Source: Zygnema circumcarinatum (taxonomy: Eukaryota; Streptophyta; Zygnematophyceae; Zygnematales; Zygnemataceae). Taken from it: DNA of 64,000 nucleotides. The first letter of the stretch is position 1. Every line of letters starts with the position of its first letter. The position numbers and the translations under genes are program-made. The notes beneath the pieces were generated by a model that searched no databases, was not told where the DNA came from, and was given only the letters and a program-made list of their open reading frames with translations. Below, piece after piece: positions 1 through 11,816 of this stretch. Location of the stretch: positions 2,286,801 through 2,350,800 of the forward strand of contig CM074806.1 in NCBI GenBank assembly GCA_037447605.1, given 5' to 3'.

Positions 1-456
1 GTTCCTAACAACAACCTGCATGAGACCGACGAGATGGCCGGGAGAGTGCTGATGCTGGATCCCTCCCAGGCCCAAAAGCGGTAAGAAAAAATCAGCCTTT
101 TATGAAAATACCAATTGAGACAGAGGAAACAGTATGATCCAAAGGGTGGTACTTCTCGATATCAAACGATAGCAATTACCGAGAACTTGTCCCCAAAAAC
201 GACAAGCGAAGACTCAGCAAAACAAGCATGCAGCTTCGTCTCTGAAACCTGACCGGGATTCGGCCACAGAAGAGAACCCACGCCCCGGCAAAACGCATAC
301 AAGGTGATTTTAAGCTTGTAAGTAAGTCTCAAGAACATCGCCAAGCTGCTAATAATCTCGTCTCACCTGCTTCAGTTGCTCTTCTCCGGCCTTCCGCTCT
401 TCCGGATTGGCACTAAGGGCCATTTTCAGCACCGACGCAAGCGTGAGAAGATCCAT
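1..456 (-). CDS. SAD2/importin-7-8-type importin beta, 5' end (partial)
   Basis: Nuclear transport receptor of the importin-beta family (karyopherin), expected to carry cargo through nuclear pores with Ran-GTP. Only the first two coding exons lie in the window. Exon 1 (456-367) starts at an ATG and gives 30 residues beginning MDLLTLASVL and containing SANPEERKAGEEQL. The donor is GTGAGA, phase 0. Exon 2 (54-1, acceptor CAG) reads on with HQHSPGHLVGLMQVVVRN and runs off the window. This matches the first HEAT repeat of plant SAD2-type importins (MDLP..., NPDERKAAE, QHLVRLLQ). Intron length is 312 bp. The family name comes from recalled similarity over 48 residues only; another importin-beta subfamily is possible. 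Confidence 0.75.
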
Positions 457-1020
457 TGCCTTCCCCTTTACCTTGAAAAACTCTGCTACTTTCCTGCAAT
501 CTATCAAAGCAGCTCAGGCCCCGGCCAGAGGCAGCTGATATATAAGAAGATGCTTGCGTAACTCCTTAGCAGACGCGAGGATTCTTCTCCCCTGCGCTGT
601 ACAGATAAGTGGCAGAGGGGCGACAGCTGCGAGCTCCGCCGCTATGGCGGCTGCCGAGCAGATAGACCTGCAGGGGCGAAGAGTCTAGGGAGGCCGCCAG
701 ACGCTGCCTTTATACCGTCCGCGCGAGCGGCAGAGGGGGGAAAAGGGGGGGTCCGCCAGCCAGCCTTGAAGCTCAGCTGAAGGCAGGGGCTGTCCGCACG
801 TGCGAGGAGGAGAGGAGGGGCTGTCGGCTGCCCGCCAAGGCCGAGGCCGGGACTCGGAGGGCGCGCGTCGGACATGGAACCCGCCGTTTACAGTTTGCCG
901 GACTTGTGCATGGAACGCGCTGGCCCATGGGAACGATGATGGTGATGATGATGGCTTTTTAAATAACCATGCTTTTTACGGTACACCTACCTGTCTCGCC
1001 CACCAAAAGAAAAGGATTGA

Positions 1021-1735
1021 TTGCACATTGGCATTAAACGAAGGAAAATGGCATGGCGAGGCCATCAAATGTACATGGACAAAAGCAGCAAGTGGAACCA
1101 CGAGGGAATAGGTCGCAAAGGACCTAAGCACAAAAGACAGAAGCTAAGAGCGGAACGCATTAAACGCGCTTCACAATGCGCCTGTGCGCCCATCGCTCCT
1201 TCGAGATGCGCGCACGGCCACGGAAGCCGCCCTCTCGTCCTCCGGCGATCCTCGCTACTTTTAATCGACAGCGCATTTCCGTCGCCCTTCAGCGTTGCCG
1301 TCCTCGCTTCTCCGCTCCGGCGTGAATCCGCGGTTGGTTGTTGGTGGCCGTGCCTGTCGGTGGCCCTCCGCCGCTCCCTCCCTCCACCCGATGTGATGTG
1401 CCGCACATCGATCGGTGACCTTCGCGGCTGCTTCGAGAGAGGGAGGGCTTCAAGCATTGTTGCGTCTAGGCGTAGTTTTCCGCTCCTAGCTTCTATCTTT
1501 TGTGCTTAGGTCCATTAGGGCGTGTCAGACTTAACGAAATTTTACGAACAAAAAAGTTTTGTAAGTACTCCGCCGCACCAGGATTGCGATGACACCGAAG
1601 TACTCGTTCTGGTCTCAAACTTACGAACAATTTTTAAGTCTGACACCCCCTATTGCGACCAGTCCCTCGCGGTTCCCTCCATGTACATTTGATGGTCTCG
1701 CCATCGTGAGACCAATGACACTTCCGTACCGCTTC
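1021..1735. mobile_element. Fold-back/long-TIR repeat element
   Basis: Two arms of about 110-120 bp in inverted orientation flank a GC-rich loop (1158-1473). The inner arm at 1119-1157 (GGACCTAAGCACAAAAGA...) is mirrored at 1474-1513. The outer arm at 1045-1118 (GGCGAGGCCATCAAATGTAC...) is mirrored at 1655-1735. The right arm is split by the MITE at 1518-1650, and removing that insertion restores the match. Related single copies of the arm occur at about 26490-26640 (+) and 57770-57890 (-). There is no coding capacity. Exact ends and the target duplication were not resolved. Confidence 0.7.
1518..1650. mobile_element. 133-bp MITE with TA target duplication
   Basis: The left end GGGCGTGTCAGACTTAA and the right end TTAAGTCTGACACCCCC form inverted repeats of about 17 bp with one mismatch, and weaker similarity continues inward (TTACGAA / TTCGTAA). 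The element is flanked by TA at 1516-1517 and 1651-1652, as in Tc1/mariner-type (Stowaway-like) MITEs. It interrupts the right arm of the surrounding fold-back element, so it is the younger insertion. Confidence 0.75.
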
Positions 1736-1998
1736 ACAATGCTCGCAGCGGTCGGTCCCATCTTTCGTTTGGGGTCATTATTTGTTGTGCCGTGTCCGTG
1801 TGCCCGTTCATGACTCACTCACTCCTTGGAGGCCGCGCGGCTCTCATGCCATGCCGCCCGCCCGCCCTCCCTCGTCCTCGTCCTCGTCCTTGTCCTTGGC
1901 CGACGAAAGCCGCCGCGAGGTCGGCGGCAGTCGCCAGTTAAAACAAGTCGTCGCCACTGCAATAGCCGTACAGTACAAAATCCTCCAATGTATGATTG

Positions 1999-2018
1999 CC
2001 ACGTGTCTGCGCACGTGT
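1999..2018. promoter_or_regulatory. Paired CACGTG boxes upstream of HAD gene
   Basis: Two CACGTG cores lie within 20 bp, about 280 bp before the chosen ATG of the HAD gene. CACGTG is the core of G-box/ABRE elements bound by bZIP and bHLH factors. Function is inferred from motif and position only. Confidence 0.4.
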
Positions 2019-2292
2019 TTTGGCGAGTCGCCATTGGATGGACGGCCTTGACTACGGTTTGGCTCCCAGTGGAGAAAGGGCCGGTTTGGAAAGGGCAACT
2101 TCTTGGGTATCGCCTGGGCAGGCCGGTGGCTGCCTGCAAGCAAGGGAACGGGTGAGTGAGTGGCGGGGCGAAATGCTCAGGAAGATGATGCTGTGTGCGA
2201 TGTGCTGCTGCTTAAAATGCTTGCAATGATGTGGGGATTGCTGCTGTAGCGGGAGGAATCTCACGTTGCGCTTTGCTGGCTGGCTCGCAGCC

Positions 2293-5200
2293 ATGGCGTC
2301 GTGCTCATCCCGAGCTCAACAACTATGCAAGCCTTTGGTGCGAAGGGATCGATTTTGTTTAGCTTTCGAGAGCAGGACCAGTACGCATAGCCTTTTTGCG
2401 AATGAAAATATTTCAACAAAGCCGCGTATCAGTATGACTAAACTGGACTACTTTGTGCAGCTGGTAGAGAAGACTGCTGTCGCAGCTGAAATAAATTATT
2501 TTTTTGAGCAGAGAGTTAATAGGCGGTTGCATTCATTTTTTCATTATTCTAGTTTGACGCCGTCGCAGAAGTTCCTGCCACAACGGAAGACTCGAGCTTT
2601 TGCAATCAGCAGTGCCAAGAAGCTAGATAGTGACAGCAGAAAGCCCGTCAAGGCTGCATTCTTTGATGTCGATGGCACCATTGTCAAGTCAAATATAGTC
2701 GTGCAGTATATAAAAGTACGGATGGCAGAGCTTTCACCACTGTTAGGAACTTTATGGCTTCTCTTCTTTGCATTCAAGATTCCCCTCTATTTGCTTTTGG
2801 ATAGGATTGATCGTGCCGTTTTCAGCCGTACATTTTACCGCAATTATAGTGGAAGGCTAGTGACAACCAAAGAGAGCATGGCCTCTGTGGTCTATGAGGC
2901 ATATATGCGTCCAAAGTAAGTCCACTTTCTTGATTGTAGGAGAGTGTTCAGCGAAGAAAGTAGAATGCCAGCCTAATTTGGTCTGCATGTGAATCACTTG
3001 CCTCTATCCTTTTGCGACGTATGGAAGCTGTTTGGCCGTGGCTTCAGAACTTGGGGATAACGTTAGGTCTCTGTTTTTGTTTATCCCAAACCAGGTCGCT
3101 GTGTCAAAAGGCTAACGGAGGCTTTTCGATTGACATAGCCTGAGGATAACTTAACTTTGGACTGCGCAATAAGGAACATTTTTGTCTTCTTTTTTGTAGT
3201 TTATACTAAGCCATGGTTGACCAGTCTGCTGACGTGCAATATTGATCAAAATCAAAGGGCCTGTGCACTTGGCAGGCTATTTACGGGTGCTCTGCAGCAT
3301 ATTAGGAGTTTGAAGGATGCCGGCTTCAAAATTGTGCTTGTCACTGGCTCTCTCGACTTTCTCATGGTGCCACTTGCGACTGACTTGGGAGTAGGTAAAG
3401 CAAGGACCTTGTACGCGAAGATTTTGCAGTGATTCGTGAAAGTTGCAATGTAGCCATTCCTGCTTGGTATATTTGTATGTACAATACAAAGTCCTCTGGA
3501 AGTTTTCGTTTATGTGCCAAGAACACGGAGTGATTCTCATTCTGGTAGTATTCCTTTCAAAGGTTTCAGAGTATGTACGAAAGATTATTCATATACACCA
3601 TCAGCGCAAGTTGCGCTGCCACCAAGATGGCGATATTTGTTGCTCGAGTTTTTCAGTTTGTCCATAAAGACGTATCAACCATGATATGAGAAACAACAAA
3701 TTTTCGAAGTAATGTAAGTGATGAAAAGAACACAGCCTCTGTATTAGGTGGTAAGCATGCAGGAATAGAATACCTTCAGCAATATGTTCATAGAAGTATA
3801 CATTTTCAAGAATTCTGATTGTGTAGGGGTGGATGTAAGGCCCTAATAACGAGCTTTAGTTTGCTCTACTTTAATATTTTACCGTCTCAGTAAATGTAAT
3901 TGTTCCAATGAGAGTCATTGGACTATACTGTATGATACCTTCGGTGAAACCTCCCCAATTGAATTGTGTGGAAATTTGCAGTAAGAAGTTACATGTGTTG
4001 ATTTTTGCAGATCATGTATTTGCAGCACGACTCAAGGAAAAAAACGGAAGGTTCGTGGTTTTGGTTTTTGTGGAGGTCAGACAGAAAGTACCTACGGATT
4101 AGAAAGCACTGAAATCCGCCGGTGCCTGGTCTAATTGTGTTAAGTTTGCAATTTGGAGGAATCTTTTGTTCGGGGCACAGGCTGATGAACTCAATTTCCA
4201 TAGAAGAAATGCTAGCAGGGCCTGTGTTCTGTTTACATGTTTCAGAAGGATAGTGGTGCTGGTTTCAATTCAATAATCAATAAAAAGCAATGTGGAATGG
4301 TGTTCAGGTTTACAGGAGAGCTTGAGGGGAATGGTATGAGCCGCCAAGAAAAAGCTGCTCTGGTTCGCTCATACGCGGAGGAGTTTGGCATATCTTTGAA
4401 AGAAAGCCACGCGTATGGTGATAGTATTGCGGATCTGTCAATGTTGGAAGAGGTAAGCAGTAGCAAGGAAGGCGCATTTCGGTGGTCTAATTACAAAATG
4501 GGTTTCACTCCTTTGTTTCTGCTGAGAATTGGAAAAGTGAAGGCTGAATTATCCTCATCTCCTGGCCTTAGCTTGTGTTAAACTGCTTCTAAAAACTGAA
4601 TGACTCTGTGACTGAAGGTCGTCCAGTTTGCCATGTGGTGAGGTTGGATATTTTTCTTCTGTTTTCATAATAGCAGTTTCTAGTCGTCCAGCTCGTCATG
4701 TGCTGAGGTAGGATTTTTTGCTTCTGTTGTTATAGCTGGCAGTCTCAAGTCGTCCAGTTCATCATGTGGTGAGGTTGGATTTTGTCGTTTTGTTAGTATA
4801 GCAGCAGTCTCAGCTCGTTTCATTTGCCCATTGTTCGCTGTCACTGCCATTCACGAAGGAAAATGCTCTTGGGCCATTCCACACTCGGGCAGATAAAGTA
4901 GAGGTGCAGAAGTTAGTGTTCTCTATAGGAGTTTATAAAATGTGAAAAAAAAATCGGGAACTCAACTTTAGCAAATATATGGTCACCTTTTTCCTGCTAT
5001 AGTCGTTCTCATGATAGAAGCTGAGCCAAGGTGACATGCCGCTTGCGGCACTGTTATATGATTAAGGGCCTTTCTGCTTGCGATTCCTGGTCAAATATCT
5101 GTCAGTTGGAAATTTTTCGATAGCATAAAATGATTGACACCCGCCATGATAACCTCGGGACGTTTCGTCCACCAGCCGTATTCCTTCCTTCCTTCTCAAG

Positions 5201-5357
5201 TCTTTACTTCTGTCCCATGCACGTCATGCAGGTGGGACATCCATTCGCAGTTCGGCCTGACCAACAGCTGCGATCGGTTGCCACGGAGAGGGGCTGGGAG
5301 GTCGTTGATTGGTCAGTCGATGGACTGCCTATCGTCGTTTCACAAATGGAAGCGTGA
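2293..5357 (+). CDS. HAD-superfamily subfamily IB hydrolase (SerB-like phosphatase fold), five exons
   Basis: Predicted Mg-dependent phosphatase/phosphotransferase of about 350 aa. Exons are 2293-2915, 3276-3394, 4011-4050, 4308-4452 and 5232-5357. All have GT-AG junctions and their phases join in frame. HAD motif I is DVDGT in exon 1, motif II VTGS in exon 2, and motif IV GDSIADL in exon 4. The last exon gives VGHPFAVRPD...ERGWEVVDW, a typical end for the TIGR01490-like family. A hydrophobic stretch follows motif I (LLGTLWLLFFAFKIPLYLLL), so the cap may be membrane-associated. About 110 residues precede motif I and are rich in Ser/Arg, possibly an organelle transit peptide. An in-frame ATG at 2266 is an alternative start. 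The substrate is unknown. Confidence 0.85.
4618..4815. repeat. Three-copy intronic tandem repeat, about 66 bp
   Basis: Three consecutive units each begin GTCGTCCAG and contain TGTGGTGAGGTTGGAT or TGTGCTGAGGTAGGAT, then a T-rich stretch and a TATAGCAG(C) tail. They lie in the last intron of the HAD gene. Copies differ by about 10-20%. Confidence 0.8.
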
Positions 5358-6911
5358 AATTCAATCTCTGAGCGGATGAGGCAGACTGCACTCCTATTCG
5401 TCCCTCCATTGCTGTGAGCACGGCGTGATGGGTCTGAACTCTGCAAGTAGCAGCGCTTCTGTAGGGGCTCGTGGTTTCCATGTAGGTTTTTTTAGCGAAC
5501 TGCTAGAGAGGGCTTCAGGCAGGGCGGATCGTGTGCCTGGAAGAAGCTGCCAAAGCCACAGTGCCAAAGCATTGGCCATTTTCAGTAATTGTTGTGAATC
5601 CTGTGATACGGCTGAATCATTTAGGATGTGGTTTTTGGCTCCAAATAATTTGTTGCGAGCATTCAGTCATGCGTAAAGTAAATTTGGTAATGTTCTGTCA
5701 TGAAATGAAAATGAGATGAAAATGAAAACGAAAATGAAATCCTATTTTCCATGAAATCGACGTTCCAAAGAGTTCTTGGTGTCAGCGACAACAGCATTGG
5801 GCAGAAAGACAAGAAAGATCAATCTGCTCATCCTTCCAAGTCTTTTTCACAACTGTTACATGTCAGACAACCTCGTCAAGTGCAAGACCATGAGACGCCG
5901 CCTCTGTCAGCCTAACGGCCTGCGTTCCAGCTCTCAACTTCTTTCTGCTAAACCTCCCACACATGGCGGTTTCTGCCTGGCAGTGGATTCAAGCCAGTGA
6001 CTTCCACCTTGCGCTACTCGCGATGCCTTTGTCAGAAGCTACATCGGAGCGATGAAACCGACCGCACTTCTGCCAGCGCGTTAGCCAGAGTGACTGCAAG
6101 AAGGCACCTCCATGATCCGCCATCTCCTGCCAATTTTTTGCCATTGTGTCCGAACTGATTGAGGACGGCTCCGCACCCAATGCTTGTGCTTATCTCCAAT
6201 TGCAGCTTTCACAACATGATTCTCCGCTCTTTCCGGCAACCTGCGCATTGCCCTCTTGCTTGCAACCAGATCCAACCCGTTTGATACCTCCCTTTCCCGC
6301 TTTTTGTTTCCATGTGATCCTGTCGTAGAAATGTCTTTCCTCTCCACCAATTCGCCGCCAGCAACCGCTCCCTCCTTGACTGCATCCCCTCCCTTCGCCA
6401 GCAGACCTGAAGAAGCAAAGCTTCGGAGTTGCTGATTCTCACTTTCCTTACCTTGTATAGTCTGCACAACAGTAAACGACGGCACAAGTACCGCAAACCC
6501 AACATTTAGTCAGCCAAAAGTGTTAAAAAAAGGCCTTGATATAAGATTCTCACTACTTAACCAGGTGGACTCTAACAGCTCTATAATTTTTCTTTTCGTC
6601 ATCTTATTTCCACCTACAAGTCTTTGAAGGATAGTACCTGTGGTCTATTCTGTAACTGCCGCATTCGAATTGATAATGACAAGTGTACACGGGCCATCGC
6701 AATGCATCTGCAGGAAACAAGATGATGGGAACAGCACAGGTTAATGACTGCGTATTCGGTCATCACAATGTGGTCAGCACAGCCAGAACATGGATTCCTC
6801 CGCACACGCTATGAACCTCAGGAACCGCTACCGCTACTCATGCTGTATATGGAATCAATTATAGCCTAAGATTCCAGATATCAAACTCAACCACAGCTGA
6901 AATTACAAAGC
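5358..6911. other. Convergent intergenic region / possible 3' exon of Rpr2-type gene
   Basis: This holds the 3' ends of two convergent genes. On the minus strand 6081-about 6465 is open and reads as a basic, Ser/Lys-rich protein (KKREREV, KESENQQLR) behind a pyrimidine-rich acceptor ending TTGTGCAG. It could be a further exon of the Rpr2-type gene, but the phase does not join cleanly to the best donor at 6976. Nothing else is supported. Confidence 0.35.
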
Positions 6912-9900
6912 TCATATCACATTAAGAAATCCAAAAAGGCAATGAATCACAGAGCTAAATTGAACGACTACAAACCTTGCGGCTTTCCCCAATTGCTCTT
7001 CCAAGTGCTGCCTTTGTCTCTTTCCACGACGCCGAACAGCCAGAAGCTTTCTTTTCATTTCTGCATTCTTCGCTAGTTGCTGATCCAAAGCATTTCTCAA
7101 CTCGACCACTTCTCTCTCTTTCGGATGCGCAGAACTCCAACTTCTGGCCTGCAGAGAAGTGGACTCCACAAGAGCTTCATAGTCCCCATTCGCTCTTCCT
7201 CCCACGCTCTCTTCCCCCTCCTGTAACTTGCCTACCACACCTGCTGAAACTTGCGCTACTCGAGAAGATGCAAGAGTTCCATTGAAGCTATCCACCTGCT
7301 CTGCCTCTTTTCTTTCCGCCAACTCTTCATGGATGCTTCGGCTTTCGTCAGATTTTCGCGGTAAGCCGGCTTCCCCCTCCGCATCCTCTTCCTTCGGAAT
7401 ATTACTATGTGGAACGACAACTTCTTTACCTGCATCACTTTCCTTAAGGTTATCCTCGCCATCAACATTTTCCTCCTGTTGAATGCCCCTATAATTAGCA
7501 TCTTCACTCGTAAAATCACGTTCCCGATTCCAAGCATCACCCTGTGACGAAACTGCTATGTCCGTTCGAGATGAAGATCGGAAAGGTGTGCGCGCATCAT
7601 CAGCCCTGGCTTCTCTATCTCCATTATCTCCATTATCTCCATTCTCTTCCATATTGTCTGCGCCCTCAACCTTAGGTGATGCTTCTTCATACAGCAATAT
7701 TGTCGATGGCAACTTCACAACGTGCTTCATCACCTCCGCTGCATCCTCCAGAGCGACCCTTTCAGAATTTCTCATATCTACATCCACTGAACCTTCACCT
7801 GCATTTTCCAAGCCATTTTTCAGGGCAGATTTCCCAGGGGAAGGACTCCTTTGGACCTCCTCAGGACTTTCAAAACAGTTGGTAGCAACATCCCGAACCT
7901 CAGGCAAAGTCACTTGAATTGCTGGAGGGGAAGGACCGGAGTTCCGACCACTTTCTTCTTCATGACCATCTTCTCTGGTTCGCACATTTTGTTCGGTGTC
8001 ATTCAGGTCCTCCACCACCTTAACGATATCCTGCACAGAGGCCATGGCTGCCTTTGTATGGTCATGAACCTCCTCACCTCTATGTATGTTTAGGTTGTCC
8101 GCTCCTGTTTCCTGATTCTCTCCAATCCCAAAGGACGTATCCATACAGGTAACTTTTTCCGTCAAGAAAGGAGGCCCGTTGTCCATTGACATCGCTAGCC
8201 TTCCTTGCATCTCATTTTCTCTCTGCTCTCCCACTTCTCCAATCATTTCGTCTTGCGAACCCACGTGCTCGGACTTCTGTTCAGCCTCATCAACATCCTT
8301 CGGCTTACTTTCAGCTGGTTCATTAATGTTCATTGCACTCGTCATTGCTGGAGTTTTGCGCCCTTCCTGTGTACTCTGTTTTGTACTTCCTGTAGGCGTT
8401 TTCTTGAGATCCTCCTCATTCAACACTGCCAAGGGAGTTCCACGAACAGATTTTACTGGGGGACGCGCCCGTGTGCTCTTCCTCGCAGACCGTGGCAGTC
8501 CTGGCAGAACGCTGAAATCCTCTTCATCGCTGGATTGCTCCATCAACTTGGCCCTCTGAGTTCTCGTCAGAACACCCGCTCTACGCGGTGTCGTTACTCC
8601 TGCAGATTTGCTAATTTTCCCTTTGACAACCTCAGCAATTTTGTGATCAGTTGCACCCTTCACATCCATGTCTTCCGAATGACTCGCTTCTGTGGGCTTA
8701 CCTTTCTCTGAATAACAGCCATTGCCACTCTTGTCGTCCAGAGTTGCCGCATCAGTAGCATTGTCCGGCTTAGTGACGGAACCGGATTCTTGATCCTTCG
8801 CTCCCACCTCTACACCATGAGCCGAGTTCATTGGGGTATGCATAACCACATTTTCTTTCTCTTTTTTTCCACTATCTACGACCCAGGCATCAAGGGATGC
8901 TTCCGACTTCGACCCCCCTTCACCACCATTGGCTGACGGTAAAGTCAACATCAAGTTTCCATTTGAGCCCTGTTGAAGTCCTGGGACAACATTATCCTCA
9001 CTTTCTCGCGGAGATAGTGCTGAATCTAAACACTTCGCTGAGCCCTCTGCTGCAGCTGCTTCCAGACGCTCCTCCAGTTGCTGCCTAAGTGGTGGACTGC
9101 CGTCCTTAAGAACGTCAGAACCATTCTCTTTACTGTTCGTAAGGATGACTGCGTTACTACTCCCAATGGCGTCATCCAAACTTCCAGGCACATCTCCAGA
9201 ACGAGAAACTGCAGCCTCTGAGTCCCCAATAGTGAAAGGCATCGGAGTATAGATTGGAGTGTCTTGCATTCCACCTTTCTCAATATGCACTCCCCTTCGA
9301 CCCGAGAAATAAGAAGGGAATGGAGAATTGTTGTTTGAGAAACCGCTCAACTTCAAGTCGCTTATTGGTTCCCCTGGTGTTCCTTGTGTGAAGATCGGAG
9401 GGCTTTGAGGTCGTCCAAATTTCTTGCCTGAAATGATATTTCCACTCTTTGCTACTTGCGTAGCCGTCGCTGCGTCCGATTGCTCCTTGCTAATAGACTT
9501 CATGGCCACTCGAGCAGCTTCTTGTGATATTTTTGTCTTCACATGAAACTTCGGTGTGCCCTCTCTCAAGTTCTTCTCTCCACAGAAGTTGCACTTGTAT
9601 GAAATGTCGTTCACTCGGCGCACTTGTTTCTCATGTTCTGTCTTCAGGTGTCTGGATTTGTCTTGCCCTTTACGCTTGATCAGACGAACAGAGCAGCTGA
9701 CACCTGGAAGCAGTGGCGCCTCACACCTGAAAAATGAGAGGCGAGCATTTATGGCAGGGACAGAGGCAATGGACTGCTCTACAATCAGATGTCAAGGGAG
9801 AGGGGTCTTAATGCAAATTTGCAGCACACTCTGCAGTTGAAAAAAAAAAAACGGCGTACGTCTTTGCTGTGAATAAGACTGACAACGTGTAAGTTCAAAT

Positions 9901-10562
9901 TCGAGCATACTCCGAGCAAGCAATGCAATGCAATGTAAAAAATGCGACAACTTCATATATTCAAACAGGAAGGACTAAGTCGATTGCCACCGCTGACAAG
10001 GAATGGATCATGCTTTAAAATCAGCATCAACACCGGAGGCCCTAGTTCGATGAGGTACTTTCCCTTTACGCCGACTTACCAGGAACACTTACTAATGAAC
10101 TAAATATAACTTCTGAGCCTCTACCTACCACACCATAACTTCTCCAATCGGCAACCGAGGAACAACCAAACAGACGAAGTCCAAAGCCCGTATCATCTGT
10201 TCATTTCAGAATCATCCACTGCATGTCGACAAAACATAGACAGCTAAACACGCATATCCATATGACGCGTGAACATCCAATCCAAATTAAACCGACCAAA
10301 ATTCTGAGCCTGAAGCTTGAAGCCCTTCTCGCCCTGCTGACGACGCGTGTCCTCCCACGCACCTCTTGCAGGAGCCCTCCACAGCCGCCCTGGGTGGCTC
10401 GACGATGTTCTTCTCACAAAGCTCTCTGCAGACGACCCCCAGAGAGGCTGCGAGAGGAGGCGAGTGAGTCAGGAGGGCTTCCGCCGCGCTCCACAAGAAC
10501 CTTCCACGCAGCTGCACTGGCGTTGCGGGGGCACTCGCTGCAGCTCGAAGAGGCGTTCCCAT
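6912..10562 (-). CDS. RNase P Rpr2/Rpp21/Snm1-type zinc-ribbon protein with long acidic C-terminal extension
   Basis: Exon 1 (10562-10363) encodes MGTPLRAAAS... then FLWSAAEALLTHSPPLAASL, which fits the helical N-domain of Rpr2/Rpp21 proteins. It ends GSCKR with phase 2. Exon 2 (from 9726) continues CEAPLLPGVSCSVRLIKRKG, and later YKCNFCGEKNLREGTP. Together they give the CxxC...PGxxC.VR...CxxC zinc ribbon (CKRC and CNFC). Family members process pre-tRNA or rRNA as RNase P/MRP subunits, normally about 150-250 aa. Here the reading frame continues for about 850 more residues: Ser/Glu/Asp-rich, with TPRRAGVLTRTQRAKL and RKSTRARPPVKS patches. Near the end is a probable coiled coil (REVVELRNALDQQLAKNAEM). 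If exon 2 runs to its stop at 6912 the protein is about 1004 aa; a donor at 6975 may lead to more 3' exons. The family is well supported; the role of the tail is unknown. Confidence 0.8.
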
Positions 10563-11816
10563 GCACCGTGCGGATCAGGCCGAGGAAAACGGGAGCTGAG
10601 AGAGCTCGAGCTAGCGAAGGCAGTGGGAGGGAAGCCGCTAGAGGGAGAGAGAAGGGAGGGGGAGGGGGAGAGGGAGCAGGCGGCCGCGCAAAAGGCGGCG
10701 GGCATGCCCACATTTGAATTCGGAGCCGAGCGGAGGTGCGCAGTGACGTGACGGAGCTCCATGCGTCCAGTTCGCCGTTTAACGGCGCCAGCACGGTAAC
10801 AGCGAAATCGAACGTGTGAGGGGCCCGGCGGGCGGCCGTACTCCAATTCGAGGCGGGGCGGGCCGATGTGACAGTTGGGGCGGGCCCTGCGCGCTGCGCG
10901 CCGAATCTGCATGCCGCGTATCCACGCTCGGGGAATGGCCGTGCCGGCCGTTGCGCGAAGGGATGGGCCACTGCTCCGAATACAGCAAAGCTTTAAGGGG
11001 ATATAAGATATGAAGAAGTGCGCATGGTCTATGCAGACCACATGACTACACTTACCAGAAAGATGAACGCTCGTTTTGCTTCGAAGCCTGATCCTGATCC
11101 TGAGTTCTATCGGGTGCAATACAAATAGTATATTGTTCAAAGGTGTCAATACCAAAATGCAAAACGCACGTCAAAAAGCTGGAAACCGGAGAACCGTACA
11201 CCTTTTTGTTTGGACTTGGTGTAAGGAACTGGCCAAACGCCGCATGCCTGTATCCAAACAGCGAGGATTCCTTTCAAGTAGGGCGTATCAACCTTTGACA
11301 TTTCCCTTCGAGTTTTGTTTCGAATGCATTACTTTCGGCTCTCACCTTGACAACCTATTTCGCAGAAATAACGTGTACAAATACCATTTCTTGGGAAAAT
11401 GTCAAACACTGACACACCCTTATCCAGACACCCGAATCCGCAGATTCATTCTTGATCACAGCTTAGTTACAACCATGTTCACACACGGCTTCAATGTAAC
11501 AATGACAATGACATCGACTCGGTGCAAGCCAGTGTGGCGGGCTCGTAATCACATCCTTCCAAAGCGCGATCGAGCCCGCCACTGGCACTAGAGTTACAGC
11601 GACGTGCCACCCCCCCCGTATTGCACGCGAGCTGTCGCTTGCAGTGAGCGCCCCCCTTGCAGGTCGGCGGCCCTTATAAGCAGTACTGCAGCACTCTCTC
11701 TCTCTGCAGCCGCATGTCCAGCCAGTACCCCCCCCCCCCCTCCCCGCCCTTATGCCTCGAGGCACTCATGGCCTCCAAGCTTCAGTTACACCGAGCGGAA
11801 CAGCAGCTGCCCAACT
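10563..11816. other. Intergenic region between Rpr2-type and TEL genes
   Basis: This is the upstream region of the Rpr2-type gene and the 3' flank of the TEL gene. 10600-10960 is G/A- and GC-rich. 11590-11760 is C-rich, with runs of 8-11 C. No gene or RNA was recognised. Confidence 0.5.

Larger units (their letters stand above)
457..2292. other. Intergenic region between divergent importin and HAD genes
   Basis: No supported gene. 457-1000 is GC-rich, probably the importin gene's promoter or 5' UTR. 1021-1735 is a fold-back repeat with a nested MITE (separate entries). 1999-2018 has two CACGTG boxes 12 bp apart start to start, upstream of the HAD gene. The open frames here are GC-rich shadows without recognisable protein features. 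Confidence 0.6.
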
